A stretch of DNA of 64,000 nucleotides. It comes from Arcuatula senhousia. Lineage: Eukaryota; Mollusca; Bivalvia; Mytilida; Mytilidae. The stretch covers positions 18,907,184 to 18,971,183 of the forward strand of contig OZ020303.1 in NCBI GenBank assembly GCA_963971305.1. The letters run 5' to 3'. A model generated the notes under the pieces. It saw nothing but the letters and a program-made list of their open reading frames with translations, was not told the origin of the DNA and did not search any database. Position 1 is the stretch's first letter, and every line of letters starts with the position of its first letter. Made by a program: the position numbers and the translations under genes. This document shows positions 1 through 10,700 of this stretch, in pieces.

Positions 1-600
1 AGAACAGGAAAACTAGCCAAGGTTAATTGTGTTAAGAGTCATACATGAAGGTACGATGACTCTTGAGGAGGGGGAAGTGTAACGGGGTTGCTCCCCTTCC
101 TAGTAGATTTAAATAGCCATGCTCTTATATATTTTCGAATACTGGAATATGTGTTGGAAAGGCACAGTTTACATGTTTCCAAAATTTGACAACGTTTGGC
201 CATTTCTTAAAAAATTGATAAATTTATCTGTTTGGTCATTGTTGTAATATTTTTGGCATCTATTTTTGTTTAATCAATCTAATATTCTATCGGTTTTCCA
301 AGTTTTTTGCTCCTAGCGTGTCTGATGAAGGTTAATCCAGAAAAGCGCTTCACACGCAGTGAAATTTTGCTTTTGTACATTTATCAAAATCATTTCAATA
401 TGTGGATCGTGTCTTTCTGGCACATATTCCATGTTCTTTCGTTTTTAGTTTTAGTTTTATCCCTGAACAAAGGAAGTACTTCTTTGGTTCAGAGGTAGAG
501 CGCCTGACTGTAAACCTAGAGGTCTCGGGTTCGAGTTCCGGTCATGTCGATTTTGTGAAGTAATTCATGCTCTCCGGTTACAGTATCGATCTACATATAA
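1..600 (+). mobile_element. Possible 3' end of an LTR retrotransposon (purine tract plus LTR start)
   Basis: A purine run at 65-77 (GAGGAGGGGGAAG) is followed directly by TGTAACGGGG at 78. This is how a polypurine tract abuts the 3' LTR of Ty3/Gypsy-type elements, where LTRs start with TG. The upstream coding part and the 5' LTR lie outside the window, so no LTR pair or target duplication can be checked. The right LTR end is not recognised. No gene is seen here; a 63-codon frame at 307-498 has no recognisable features. Confidence 0.3.
478..548 (+). repeat. tRNA-like sequence (Tyr anticodon GTA), probably a SINE head
   Basis: A box-A-like TGGTTCAGAGGTAGAGC at 485 is followed by an anticodon-loop-like CTGTAAA and a box-B-like GGTTCGAGTTCC. 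The T arm can pair with two G-U wobbles. The seven bases on each side do not form an acceptor stem, so a functional tRNA-Tyr is unlikely. A tRNA-derived SINE or a tRNA pseudogene fits better. Confidence 0.4.
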
Positions 601-627
601 TCACAAGCAAAAATATACTGTATTTTT

Positions 628-1537
628 GTCTCGCCTGCGAAGCAGAGCGGGACATAGGTGTTACTTTACCGGTGGCGGCGGCGACGGCGGCATTAACTTT
701 TTGGAAAAGTTTTATGAGCACCTCCATATCTCAAGAACTATAGGTCCTGGGTTGATGAAACTTGGTATGCATATGCCCCAGTAGTAGCTTAGCACAGTTG
801 CATCCCCATCTTTTGACCTTGACCTTGATTTTCCGGTTGAATGACTTTGACAATTTTCAATACATATAATAGCAATGAAAAAGTTTTTCGAGCACCTCCA
901 TATCTCAAGAACTATAGGTCCTAGGTTGATGAAACTTGGTATACATATGCCCCAGTAGTACCTTAGCTCAGTTGCATCCCCATCTTTTGACCTTGACCTT
1001 GATTTTTCGGTTGAGTGACTTTGACAATTTTCAATACATATAGCAATGGAAAAGTTTTGCGAGCACCTCCATATCTCAAGAACTATAGGTCCTAGGTTGA
1101 TGAAACTTGGTATGCATATGCCCCAGTAGTAGCTTATCATAGTTGCATCCCCATCTTTTGACCTTGACCTTGATTTTTCGGTTGAGTGACTTTGACAATT
1201 TTCAATACATATAATAGCAATTGAAAAGTTTTTGCGAGCACATCCATATCTCAAGAACTATAGGTCCTAGGTTGATAAAACTTGGTATACATATGCCCCA
1301 GTAGTAGCTTAGCACAGTTGCATCCCCATCTTTTGACCTTGACCTTGATTTTCCGGTTGAGTGACTTTGTTTATTTTTATTGCATATACCGGTATTTGCA
1401 ATGTTTAAAAGTTCTATAAACATCTTTTGATCTCAGAAACTGAAAATCCATGTAAATTCAAAATATAGTAGAAGTAAGAAAGAATAATTGTTTCTGATGG
1501 TGCCGGCAGGCGAGACATACTTTAGTGTTAACTCTTG
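628..1537 (+). repeat. Family F pearl/Helentron-like element, four tandem units
   Basis: It begins with a stem-loop at 628-653 (GTCTCGCCTGC pairing with GCAG..GCGGGAC), then a GGCGGCGGCGACGGCGG tract, then four units of 171-175 bp with the phrase GCACCTCCATATCTCAAGAA at about 717, 891, 1062 and 1237. It ends near GGCAGGCGAGACATAC, an inverted echo of the start. Each unit carries TGACCTTGACCTTGA. Long reverse-strand open frames across it are a by-product of the repeat period. Relatives lie at 35195-35505 and 35605-36935. Confidence 0.75.
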
Positions 1538-2110
1538 TTTATACAATCGCGATATGATTTGAAACAAAATATATTCGAAAATAAAAGGAAACTAGCTTTT
1601 CTTGCGGGTCACATGTGCGCTTAATGAAGTTTGAAATCTGTAAACAAAAAAGCGTTGAAAAGACGCCAAAAGTTCGGGAAAACAAGCATGCAGACGTTGA
1701 AGGAAAATTCAGGTCATAGTACAACTAAAATATTGAGATTTCTACCATTATCGCTTCCTTCGGGAGCGTATTAATATGAGGTAGGTTTTCAACCTGTGAC
1801 GCCCCTGAAATTAAAAGTTTTCTAAATTTATTAATTGTACAAGCAAAAATGATTTCAGAAAAAAATATGATGCGACATGAATTCAAACAATATATATTCG
1901 AAAATATAAACAAACTAGATTTTCTTGTGGGTCACATGTGCCCTTGATGACATTCAAAATTTGCAAAGCAAAAAGCGTTAAAAAGACGCTGAAAGTTCGG
2001 GAAAACAAGCTTGCTATACTGGACGTTGAAGGAAAATTCAGCCCATAGTACAACTAAAAATTAACATTTCTTCAGGAGCGTTTAATAGGTGCAACCTAAA
2101 ATGGGACACA
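1538..2110 (+). repeat. Duplicated dispersed repeat, inverted relative at 38735-39060
   Basis: Two diverged copies (about 1560-1730 and 1890-2060) share GGGTCACATGTG, AAAAGCGTT, AGTTCGGGAAAACAAGC and GACGTTGAAGGAAAATTCAG. An inverted relative lies inside the MITE at 37814-39443. No coding capacity is recognised. Short reverse-strand frames here are part of the repeat. Confidence 0.6.
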
Positions 2111-2190
2111 GCTATAGAAAATTATTGTCAGATAATACCATGGATCAATGACTAATTATCAAATATCTAATTATTTGTGCAAATTATAAA

Positions 2191-3097
2191 TTTTTATACG
2201 ACCGCAAAAAATTTGCGGACGTATATTGGTATGATGCTGTCGTCGTCGTTGTTGTCGTCTGGGGACATTTGGTTTCCGTGCAATAACTTGAGTAAATATT
2301 GACCAATTGTTATGAAATTTTTATATGATGTTTGTTACCACTAGAGGAAGGTTCCTATTGTATTTGGGGTTGGTGGCCCTTACCGTTGTGAAAAAAGGGC
2401 CAAAAGGGGCTAATACGGGTGTATTGACAAAACTGTTGTAAAATGTTTATTATTCATTTGATTTTGAAAATTCTTTTTTTATTGAATTTCTTATTAAATT
2501 CTGTCAACAAAATGTGTCAATGTGTCAATGGTTTTGATGTATATTGAACCGTTACATTGCTACAGGGGGCCAAAGACTGGCCACACCCAAAAAATCAACT
2601 TTTTTATTTGTGGTCCGATTTTCAAAATCAGATTTGAAATATCTCTTACTATTTTTGAGCTATAAGGGGTCGAAGGGGCAAAAAACGCCATTTTTAAAAG
2701 TTGGTCAAGGCAAATGGTTTTACACAAGAAATTTAGCTGTAGTGGGCCAGCAAATTGTTATGAAGTTTAAATATGATGATTATATACACTGAAGGAAGCT
2801 TTTTACAAAATAATGTATTGCATTTTGTGGTCCTAACCTTTTTTTAAAAAAGGGCCAAAAGGGGCTTAATCGTGGAATGAATATAGAAATATTTTTTTTC
2901 TATTAAATGTTATTGTAAATATATATGTGTCAAATATGCATTTTAAAGTCCACCATAGGTTGCATGTGTAAAAAAGCTTTGTAAGTCCACCATGGGCTGC
3001 ATGTGACCAAAGCAATTGTCTATCCATATTGGGCCTCCAATGTACAGGGTTCAACTTGTTGCGGTCGTATCATGCTGCGCTCGGCATAGCTTTTTAT
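2191..3097 (+). repeat. Family D pearl/Helentron-like element, copy 1
   Basis: The left end is TTTTTATACGACCGCAAA with a stem-loop CCGCAAA-AAA-TTTGCGG, followed by a GTCGTCGTCGTTGTTGTCG tract. The body has units with GGGGCCAAAAGGGGC and TTATTTGTGGTCCGATTTT. The right end is GCGGTCGTATCATGCTGCGC followed by TCGGCATAGCTTTTTA. Other copies are at 18983, 33855 (inverted) and 63544 (inverted). No coding is recognised. Confidence 0.8.
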
Positions 3098-4020
3098 TAA
3101 TTATAACATTCTGAAAATGGTCTAATTATTTAGGGACAATATTTGACAGGGACGAAAAACCCCTTTTGTCTACGTATTTTGTGACGTCATTTCCTTGTCA
3201 GAGTATTTTGCGCTCTAGAAGACAGTTAACAAAGTGACCACTTTTTCTGCCAGGTTTTGGAAGATTTTCTTAATACCAATATATCTTATTCGAAGTATTG
3301 GCTGAAGATATAAAAAACCTGACAGAAAATGACGACTTGCTGTAATTAGGAATTTTTAAACACTGGACACATGCACATAATTGACTTATCTCCATGATCA
3401 TCGGGTACATTGTAGGACCATCTTTTTTTTACAATTCAGTATTGTTAAGCATCATTGTTAATTTTAATTTTACATTGTCAAACATTGATTAAAATAACAC
3501 AATCCGACAGATCACGATGATTGATAGCCCACCTGTTGACAAAAACTTGGTGAGATAATTTCATCTCTTTTACAGCGAGACTTTCCTTGAAAAATATATA
3601 GAGATTTTAGATTTGACCTTCCATCCGTGGTTACCTGTTTATTTTAGAAAGAAATTTAACCATGGGCAGCCCTCAATTTTGACCAGTAAATGGTTGTCTC
3701 AGGCTACTAAATTTTCCAAATGGCTACTAAAATTTTGGACTTGGTGGCCAGCTGGCCAGTGAAATTTCAACAAAGTTATGCATTAATACATATGTTTGAC
3801 CACTAAGATTTCCAAATGGCCACCTAAAATTTCATTCTGGTACCCAAAATGTCTACCAAATATCAAAGTTCACTTTGAGGGCTGATGGGTCTTAAATCTG
3901 TAAAAAACATTGAATAGAAATTCATGAATAGAAAATTAGAATAGACCTGATGTTTTACACACTCTTAATCTTTGGTAACAGAAGAATGCTCATGATGCTT
4001 ATGGTTTTGAAAAATATCAC
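3098..4020. other. Unassigned non-coding stretch
   Basis: I recognise no gene, RNA or element here. The block at 3660-3890 repeats short phrases such as GGCCACCTAAAATTT and TTTCCAAATGGC. It lies just upstream of the first recognised HADHB exon and may belong to its first intron or 5' region. Confidence 0.4.
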
Positions 4021-4589
4021 TTTTTTATGCCCCTGTGACAACAAGTCGGGGGCATTAAGTTTTACTCATGTCTGTCCGTACGAATTTCCGTCAAGCTTTT
4101 TCTAGAAACTGTACACGAGAATGATTTGAAACTTGGTAGGATGGTTCAGAATGACAAACTGTATGTCTTAAGCGATTTTCAGACCTGTCAGACTTCTACT
4201 TCCTGTTTGAGACTAAGGACGACATGTGAAAATATGTGAACATGACTGAAAATTTCTGTCAACCTTTTCTCAGCAACCACACGTGAGAATGATTTAAAAC
4301 CTGGTAGGATGGTTGAGTATGACAAACTGTACGCTCTAAGATATTTTCAGACCTGTCAGACATCTACTTTCTGTTTGGGACTTAGGTCGAGTAAAAATAT
4401 GTGAAAATGACTTTAAAATTTCTGTCAAGCTTTTCTCAGGAAACATTCATGAGAATAATTTTAAACTTGGTAGGATGGTTCAGTATGACAAACTGTACAG
4501 CCTAAGCGACTTTTAGACATGTCAGACTTCTACTTCCTGTTTTGGGCCAGTGGAGGAATCCATGTCACATGGACACATTCCTTCTTTAT
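4021..4589 (+). repeat. Family A pearl/Helentron-like element, copy 1
   Basis: It starts with the hairpin ATGCCCC...GGGGGCAT, then TGTCTGTCCGTACG. Three diverged units of about 167 bp follow, each with TTTCTGTCAAGCTTTTCTCA and AACTTGGTAGGATGGTT. It ends at CATGGACACATTCCTTCTTTA. It stops about 85 bp before HADHB exon 1 of this annotation. A closer copy to the consensus is at 12361-12918. Confidence 0.75.
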
Positions 4590-4674
4590 CTTTGGAAAAT
4601 TGACCAGTAATTTTTACAATTTTTAAAAATAATGTAGGTCATTATTTCTTTCTGATTGCCTTTTTTTTCTTCAG

Positions 4675-4731
4675 TGGGCTTGAGATGTTTGAGTACTTCA
4701 GTAAATCACAGTCGATTAGCTCCTAGAACAG
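4675..4731 (+). CDS. HADHB: HADHB exon (presequence part)
   Basis: The acceptor TTTTTTTTCTTCAG and donor GTAAGG bound 57 bp. The translation [17 protein letters not shown] is rich in Arg and Ser without acidic residues, as expected of a mitochondrial targeting peptide. It opens in phase needing one upstream base. Confidence 0.75.
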
Positions 4732-7700
4732 GTAAGGAGATCATACAATTTATTGAAGATTTCAAGAATTTTTGTGAATTGATAAAAAAAAAAATTTAAA
4801 AACTCAAAAAAACAATTTATGACTCTGAATGCCAATACACATCAGACATGTCAGATGAAAATTTAAGCAAACAGTGACACTCGTTTCTATTTTCAATAAC
4901 AAAAAAGACTAAAATTTAAAAACATATGTTTATTCATAGAAAACTGCTTATGCCTTAGAACAAACCCTAGAAAATAAATACATTAGTTGCTTTTTAATAC
5001 ATTTATGAAGCTATTGGATTTGAATTAAGCAAATTTTATACAGAAAAATTGTTAAATGCAAAAAGGTTTTATTTGTATCATTCTGGCGATAATCCTGTGT
5101 TTTATAGAGAAAAAGACTTTAGCTAAACCAGGGTTAAGGAACATTGTTTTAGTTGATGGCGTCAGAACACCTTTCTTGACCTCTGGTACAGATTATAAGA
5201 ATTTGATGCCACATGACTTGGCCAGAACAGCATTACAGTGAGTAAAATTATAAAACCTTTTATCATGTTTATTTTTTGGAAACATTACACAAGTAATGCT
5301 AATAAAGCAGTCTGCATGTGTATGATAAAGCTATTATTGCTACAGTGCATATAGATATAACAGAAGAAAACCTTTATTTACATTACAGATAAAATGTCAA
5401 ACTTTAAACATTACATAATAGAAAATAATGAGATGTGGAATGAGTGTACATGTCACAGCCCACAATCAAACGGCAATTTAGAAAAACCACAATGGACAAC
5501 CGCCAGCAGCCTTCAATAACTAGATGAAATTTTTTGTTGAGGATAAATTTATTTTAATAATTTGAAATCTTGTTTTAATTTTGTAGTGGTCTTATCAAAA
5601 GAACTGGAATAGAAAAAGGTATAAATAATTTTTTATTTAGATATTTTATTTCGTTACAAGCTAACAAATGTATGATATATGTTGTACTTGTTGTCCTAAA
5701 AGATATAAAGCAACAAAATGAATAAACAAAATTAAAATAAAATGGTTGTACAGTGGATCAACATTTTTTGACAACGGACAAAAACATGTTCAAATTTTGA
5801 TTTGTCTGATGGTACTTTATCAGTCATGTCATTGTCAGTGTTTTAAAATAAAACTTAGTTCATTGCTTGTTGAGTGATTGAGTGATTGAAGCTAGTGTAA
5901 TATTTTTAGCTTACCAGTATGCAGATGACTGAACACTAACAGTTTTTTCTCAATTTGTGTGCAACAGGCAAGCCTTAGCCATAGTTCAATGATTTATTGT
6001 TAAATGTTTGTCAACTAAAATGTTAAATCTATGTTTTAGACATTGTAGAATATATTGTATATGGAACAGTGATACAGGAAGTTAAAACTAGCAATGTTGC
6101 AAGAGAGGTAAAGACATATTTCTGAATTAGTTGAAAATTAATTCAGTATAAGTATTCATACATATCTAAACATACTTGATCTTCCTGGTGCAAATTGACT
6201 ACCTCATGTGTCAATTTGTCTTCTGGAAGCAGAACAATACAATTTTAAAAGCAGCTCTAGTGTATCCACCCATCTTGGGATTTTGACAATCTAATTAAAA
6301 TCAGTTCTATCAATTGTTCCCCACTGTCACTGCGTGGTAGATCTTAAGACATCCTGTTCTACTTTCTGTTCTGATGACCTTTTGAATTGAGCAATCAGAT
6401 TGCAGCTTCCAAGATTTTGGAAGCATTACTTCTCATGGTAAATCCAGAAGATTCCGAAAAAGGTCATCAGAAAAGAAAGTAGAATGGGATGTCTTCAGAT
6501 CTACCATGCTTTGACCGTATGGTAACAATTTATAGATTTGATTTAAATTAGATTTAGGATTTCAGTTTTGTTAAATAATTTATTGAAGCTTGACTATTGC
6601 ATTATAAAATCACAATAACTATTTTATGGAATGAACTCAGGCATTTCTTGTTAGTTTGCCACCCAGCTTTCAAATGTTTTTAAAAATTGGCCTTTCAACA
6701 GAATTGATATTATTTAACCTTTCTATATCTCTGTTCTGTCAGTTCAGTAAAAAAGTTATGTTTTTGTTTTGATTTAGGCATCTCTTGGTGCAGGATTCCC
6801 AAACAAGATTCCAGCTCATACAGTTACACAGGCCTGTATATCATCTAATCAAGCCATCTCATCAGGTAGTTCTAGTTGTTTGTAAGATGAAAAAAAAATC
6901 TTGATTTTATAGGATGATCATAGAATATCATTTTATCTGATTGTTTCATTCAAAAAGTTATTAACCACATTCAAGACATGAAATATTTGACAAAAAAATG
7001 CACTATAATACATCAGTAAAACCTGTCTAAAGCAAACTCCTTTGGGACTGAATGATTTGTTCTGTATAGACAGGTTTTTGATTTATACAGGTTTAAAATG
7101 TAAATCAATATAATTAAGGAACTTAAATTTAGTTCAGTTCTTAAAGGTAATTGGTTTTGACAGATTCTACTGTACCCATTCCACTAATCTATTACAATTG
7201 TTAGACCTTTTCAATAATTTGCAATATGTTAATATTTGATTACAGGAGTAGGTTTGATAGCTTCAGGCAATGTTGACTGTGTTGTGGCTGGTGGTGTCGA
7301 GTTCATGTCAGATGTCCCTATCAGACACAGCCGTAAAATGAGGAAGTATATGTTGTCCCTGAACAAAGCCAAAACACTACCAGCTAGGCTGTCACTGATA
7401 TCAAAAATGTTGTCACCTTCAGCTTGGTCTCCTGAGGTTGGTTTCTCAACTGCTAATATATTCGGTGTTGCTAGGGTACTCACACACTCAAGCTAGAATA
7501 TTCTCATTAAGTTGATTTATGTGGTCAGCAACATGTTATTTAAATTATCCAAAAACTCAAGCTGTATTAATAAACATAAAAATTTATTGTTATTGAAGAT
7601 CATCATTTCAACAATTTATATCAAAGGAAAAATGTATGAAGCATGGATAAATATGAAGAATAAAAAGTAACAACAAACTATCTATTATCTGTTTACATAC

Positions 7701-10700
7701 AAGAAAGTGAACACACATGTATAAAAGTATTCTTTAACCTAAAATCTTAACTTTCATAACAATACTTTACAGTTGCCAGCAGTAGCAGAGTTTTCCACAA
7801 GTGAAACCATGGGTCATTCAGCTGATAGACTGTGTGCAGAATTCAGTGTCTCTCGAGAAGAACAAGTAAGTTTTACAACAAGCTTTTATTTGATTATAAA
7901 TGATTACATTCTTAATGGAATTCTACATGATAATGAGTTTGGAATAAGTGTTCATGGCACAACCTTTATAAACAAGCAGAAAAAGAAGTTGTGATAAATT
8001 GCTGCCTTCATAATTGTACAGACAGCTCTGTCATTTTTACGTAACATTTTTAAAATTGTTGTGTAAATGCTTTCATGTATTTTTCTGCTATTCCAGATAA
8101 AATGTTCAGGGGATTGGAAGACAGTTTTATTATTATTGATGGATTGTGTGTTTTTTTAAAAAATAAATATGAGCTTTATTCTGTTAAAATATTCAAAATG
8201 AATATACATGTATAGGTAGGAAAAAAGTGTCCTCCAAACCATTGTTTTCTGCTGGAATAGCTTTTTGCATTTTATTTTTGTTTTCTTGTGAACTATATTT
8301 TTATTATTTGTAGGATGATTTTGCTATTAGATCACATTCTTTAGCTGCCAAGGCTGTAGAAGAGGGACTTCTTAGTGATATCATTACTTATAAAGTACCA
8401 GGTCAGATAAAGTTTTGCACAAAATACTTAGTAATTTGAAGAAAATACCACTTTCAAAATCTCCAGAAAATATTAGATTTCACAAAATTGTAAATAATGC
8501 TTATAAAACGGCACTGTTTTGTACTCTCAAATGACCTTTATTAGGTATGCTGAACCTGTAAATCATAAGAGTTGCCTCTCGTCTTAAGCTTAAAAGCCTA
8601 CGAAGTCAGTAGAAGTAGAACAAAAAAAATCAAGGAAAATGCTGTACTTATTATCCGTAATGGATGTTTAGCATTAAAAAAATTGTTTGCATGACCAGGT
8701 AATTAGAAATCTCAGTGTTGTAGATAGTTTGAAGTTCTCTAGTTATTTTGCTTTTTATGACCCCCGCTTGAAAAGGGGGGGTATATAGTGATAGGGGTGT
8801 CTGTCCGTCCGTGTGTCCGTCCTTCCGTGACGCCTAAGTGAAACATGGACTTAGCCATTCCACTTCAAGGGGGTACCCATCTGTTATCCGCAACTCCTAC
8901 TAAACCCCTTGATGGATTTTCATGAAAATTTCACACATTCTTTGTCACATAATGTAGATGTTCACCTACTATTTTAAAATTTGATCAGAATAATTTTTGG
9001 GGTTTCCCATAGCAAAACATGGACTCAGCCATTCAACAACATGGGGGTACCCATCTCTTATCCGCAACTCCTCCTAAACCCCTCGATGGATTTTCATGAA
9101 ACTTTCACACAATCTTTGTGACATTATGTAGATGTGCACCACCTATTTTAAAATTTGATCAGAATGATTTTTGGGGTTTCCCATAGCAAAACATGGACTT
9201 AGCCATGAAACTTTCACACAATCTTTGTGACCTAATTCAGATTAATTATCTGATTATTTTTTTTTGGGGGGGGGGGGGGGTATTTATTTGTGAGCTGCTG
9301 CTCACAGTTTTTCTAGTTTTAAAATACTTTTAATATAATTTTGTTTAAAGGCGTTCATACCCCAGTGACAAAAGACAATGGAATAAGACCATCATCAAAA
9401 CAACAAATGGCACGACTAAAACCAGCATTTATAAAACCTCATGGTACCATAACAGCTGCTAATGCTTCATTTCTGGTAAGTATGTCCATATCATTAAAAA
9501 GGTAGGCTTGCCTATAGACATTAAAATGGATTGCATTATTGAATACAGTATTTTAAACATTAGCATGGAAAAAATGTTACATGTAGTAATCTTTTAAGTG
9601 GTCCCTGCTTACCATCTTGCATCATTTAAGCAATGCATTTAAAGAGATTTAGTTTTGGAATGCATCAAGAAAACAACAAAGCAAAAAAAAAACAAAACAG
9701 GGTTTCAGCTGGTGCCAATTGGGCATTTGGCCAAAATTATTATATATTCAAAATTTGACTTTGAATTTCTTTATATATGATAAATATAATATTACAGAGA
9801 CTGCAGAATTTTGTGGAATCCAATGAAGCAAGAACGTAAACACGTTAGAGATAGCTATAAATAGACCATGCATAAATATCACAAGGCTATGGAATTTATC
9901 AAAATTCTGATAAATCCGTGTATGCTTTCAAATTAATAGCTCTGAAATAAAAAAACCTTGCGACGCTTCATACATTGTGTTAGCAGAATAAGTTGGAATT
10001 GCACTTCGCAGGGAAAAGTAACACTACCCAAACGAAAGCTCTTCTTTTGAGGAGCCTAGGATGGTGTAGTGGTTACAACCTCTGTTCTGTTAGCTAGGCG
10101 CATACGCCGTAGATGTCCCGAATGTTGTTAGTTCGATCCTCGCTGAGGGCACTCAAAAAATCAAAATCTGTTTGTCAGATGATTTTCAGGGTTGAAATTA
10201 CAGTAACATTGTTTGATTATATACTAGACATTCATATAAATATAATATTAAATATAGTAAATCAAATTGGAGGAATTTTTCATTTTTACATGATATAATG
10301 GAAATGATGAGAGAATGACAGTGACTAACATGGTGTATTTTGCATAACAGTTTTAACTTAGTATATCATGTATGATTTATGATCTGAGCAATAGAGAAAT
10401 TGTTAATGGTCATAGATTCTAATATGAATTAGGCATTGCCTAGCTGCATTTTTTTTTATTTGCCTCATTTGATAGGGAAAAACAGAGGAATAAATGTTTT
10501 AACTTGATAATCTAAAAAACTTCTTTCAAATACTTCAAATTTTAATTTTAGCAAACGAAACCGTGAATTCAGTGGTTGATTATGAGAATTGCGCCTATAA
10601 GCGTGCAACGTTTTGATCCAAATTTTGAATAACTGATGACGTTGAAAATATTTACTTCATTAGTGTGCAATGTACAAAAATAAATAAAAAGCGCAAATAA

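Noticed and set aside
478..548. Functional tRNA-Tyr gene
   Set aside because: Box A, anticodon and box B are present but the acceptor stem does not pair.
712..1254. 180-codon open frame on the minus strand
   Set aside because: It repeats the same peptide about every 58 codons because the DNA is a 174-bp tandem array; it shows no domain and the same element elsewhere is not open.
5056..5107. Hydrophobic N-terminus fused in frame to HADHB exon 2
   Set aside because: The segment is intron sequence ahead of a TATAG acceptor. The exon upstream with a presequence-like peptide joins in the correct phase instead.
7229..7483. 84-codon minus-strand frame
   Set aside because: It is antisense to a HADHB exon that has strong thiolase homology.
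9262..9282. G homopolymer as a G-quadruplex signal
   Set aside because: A single run with no spaced G tracts; its length may also be affected by sequencing or assembly.
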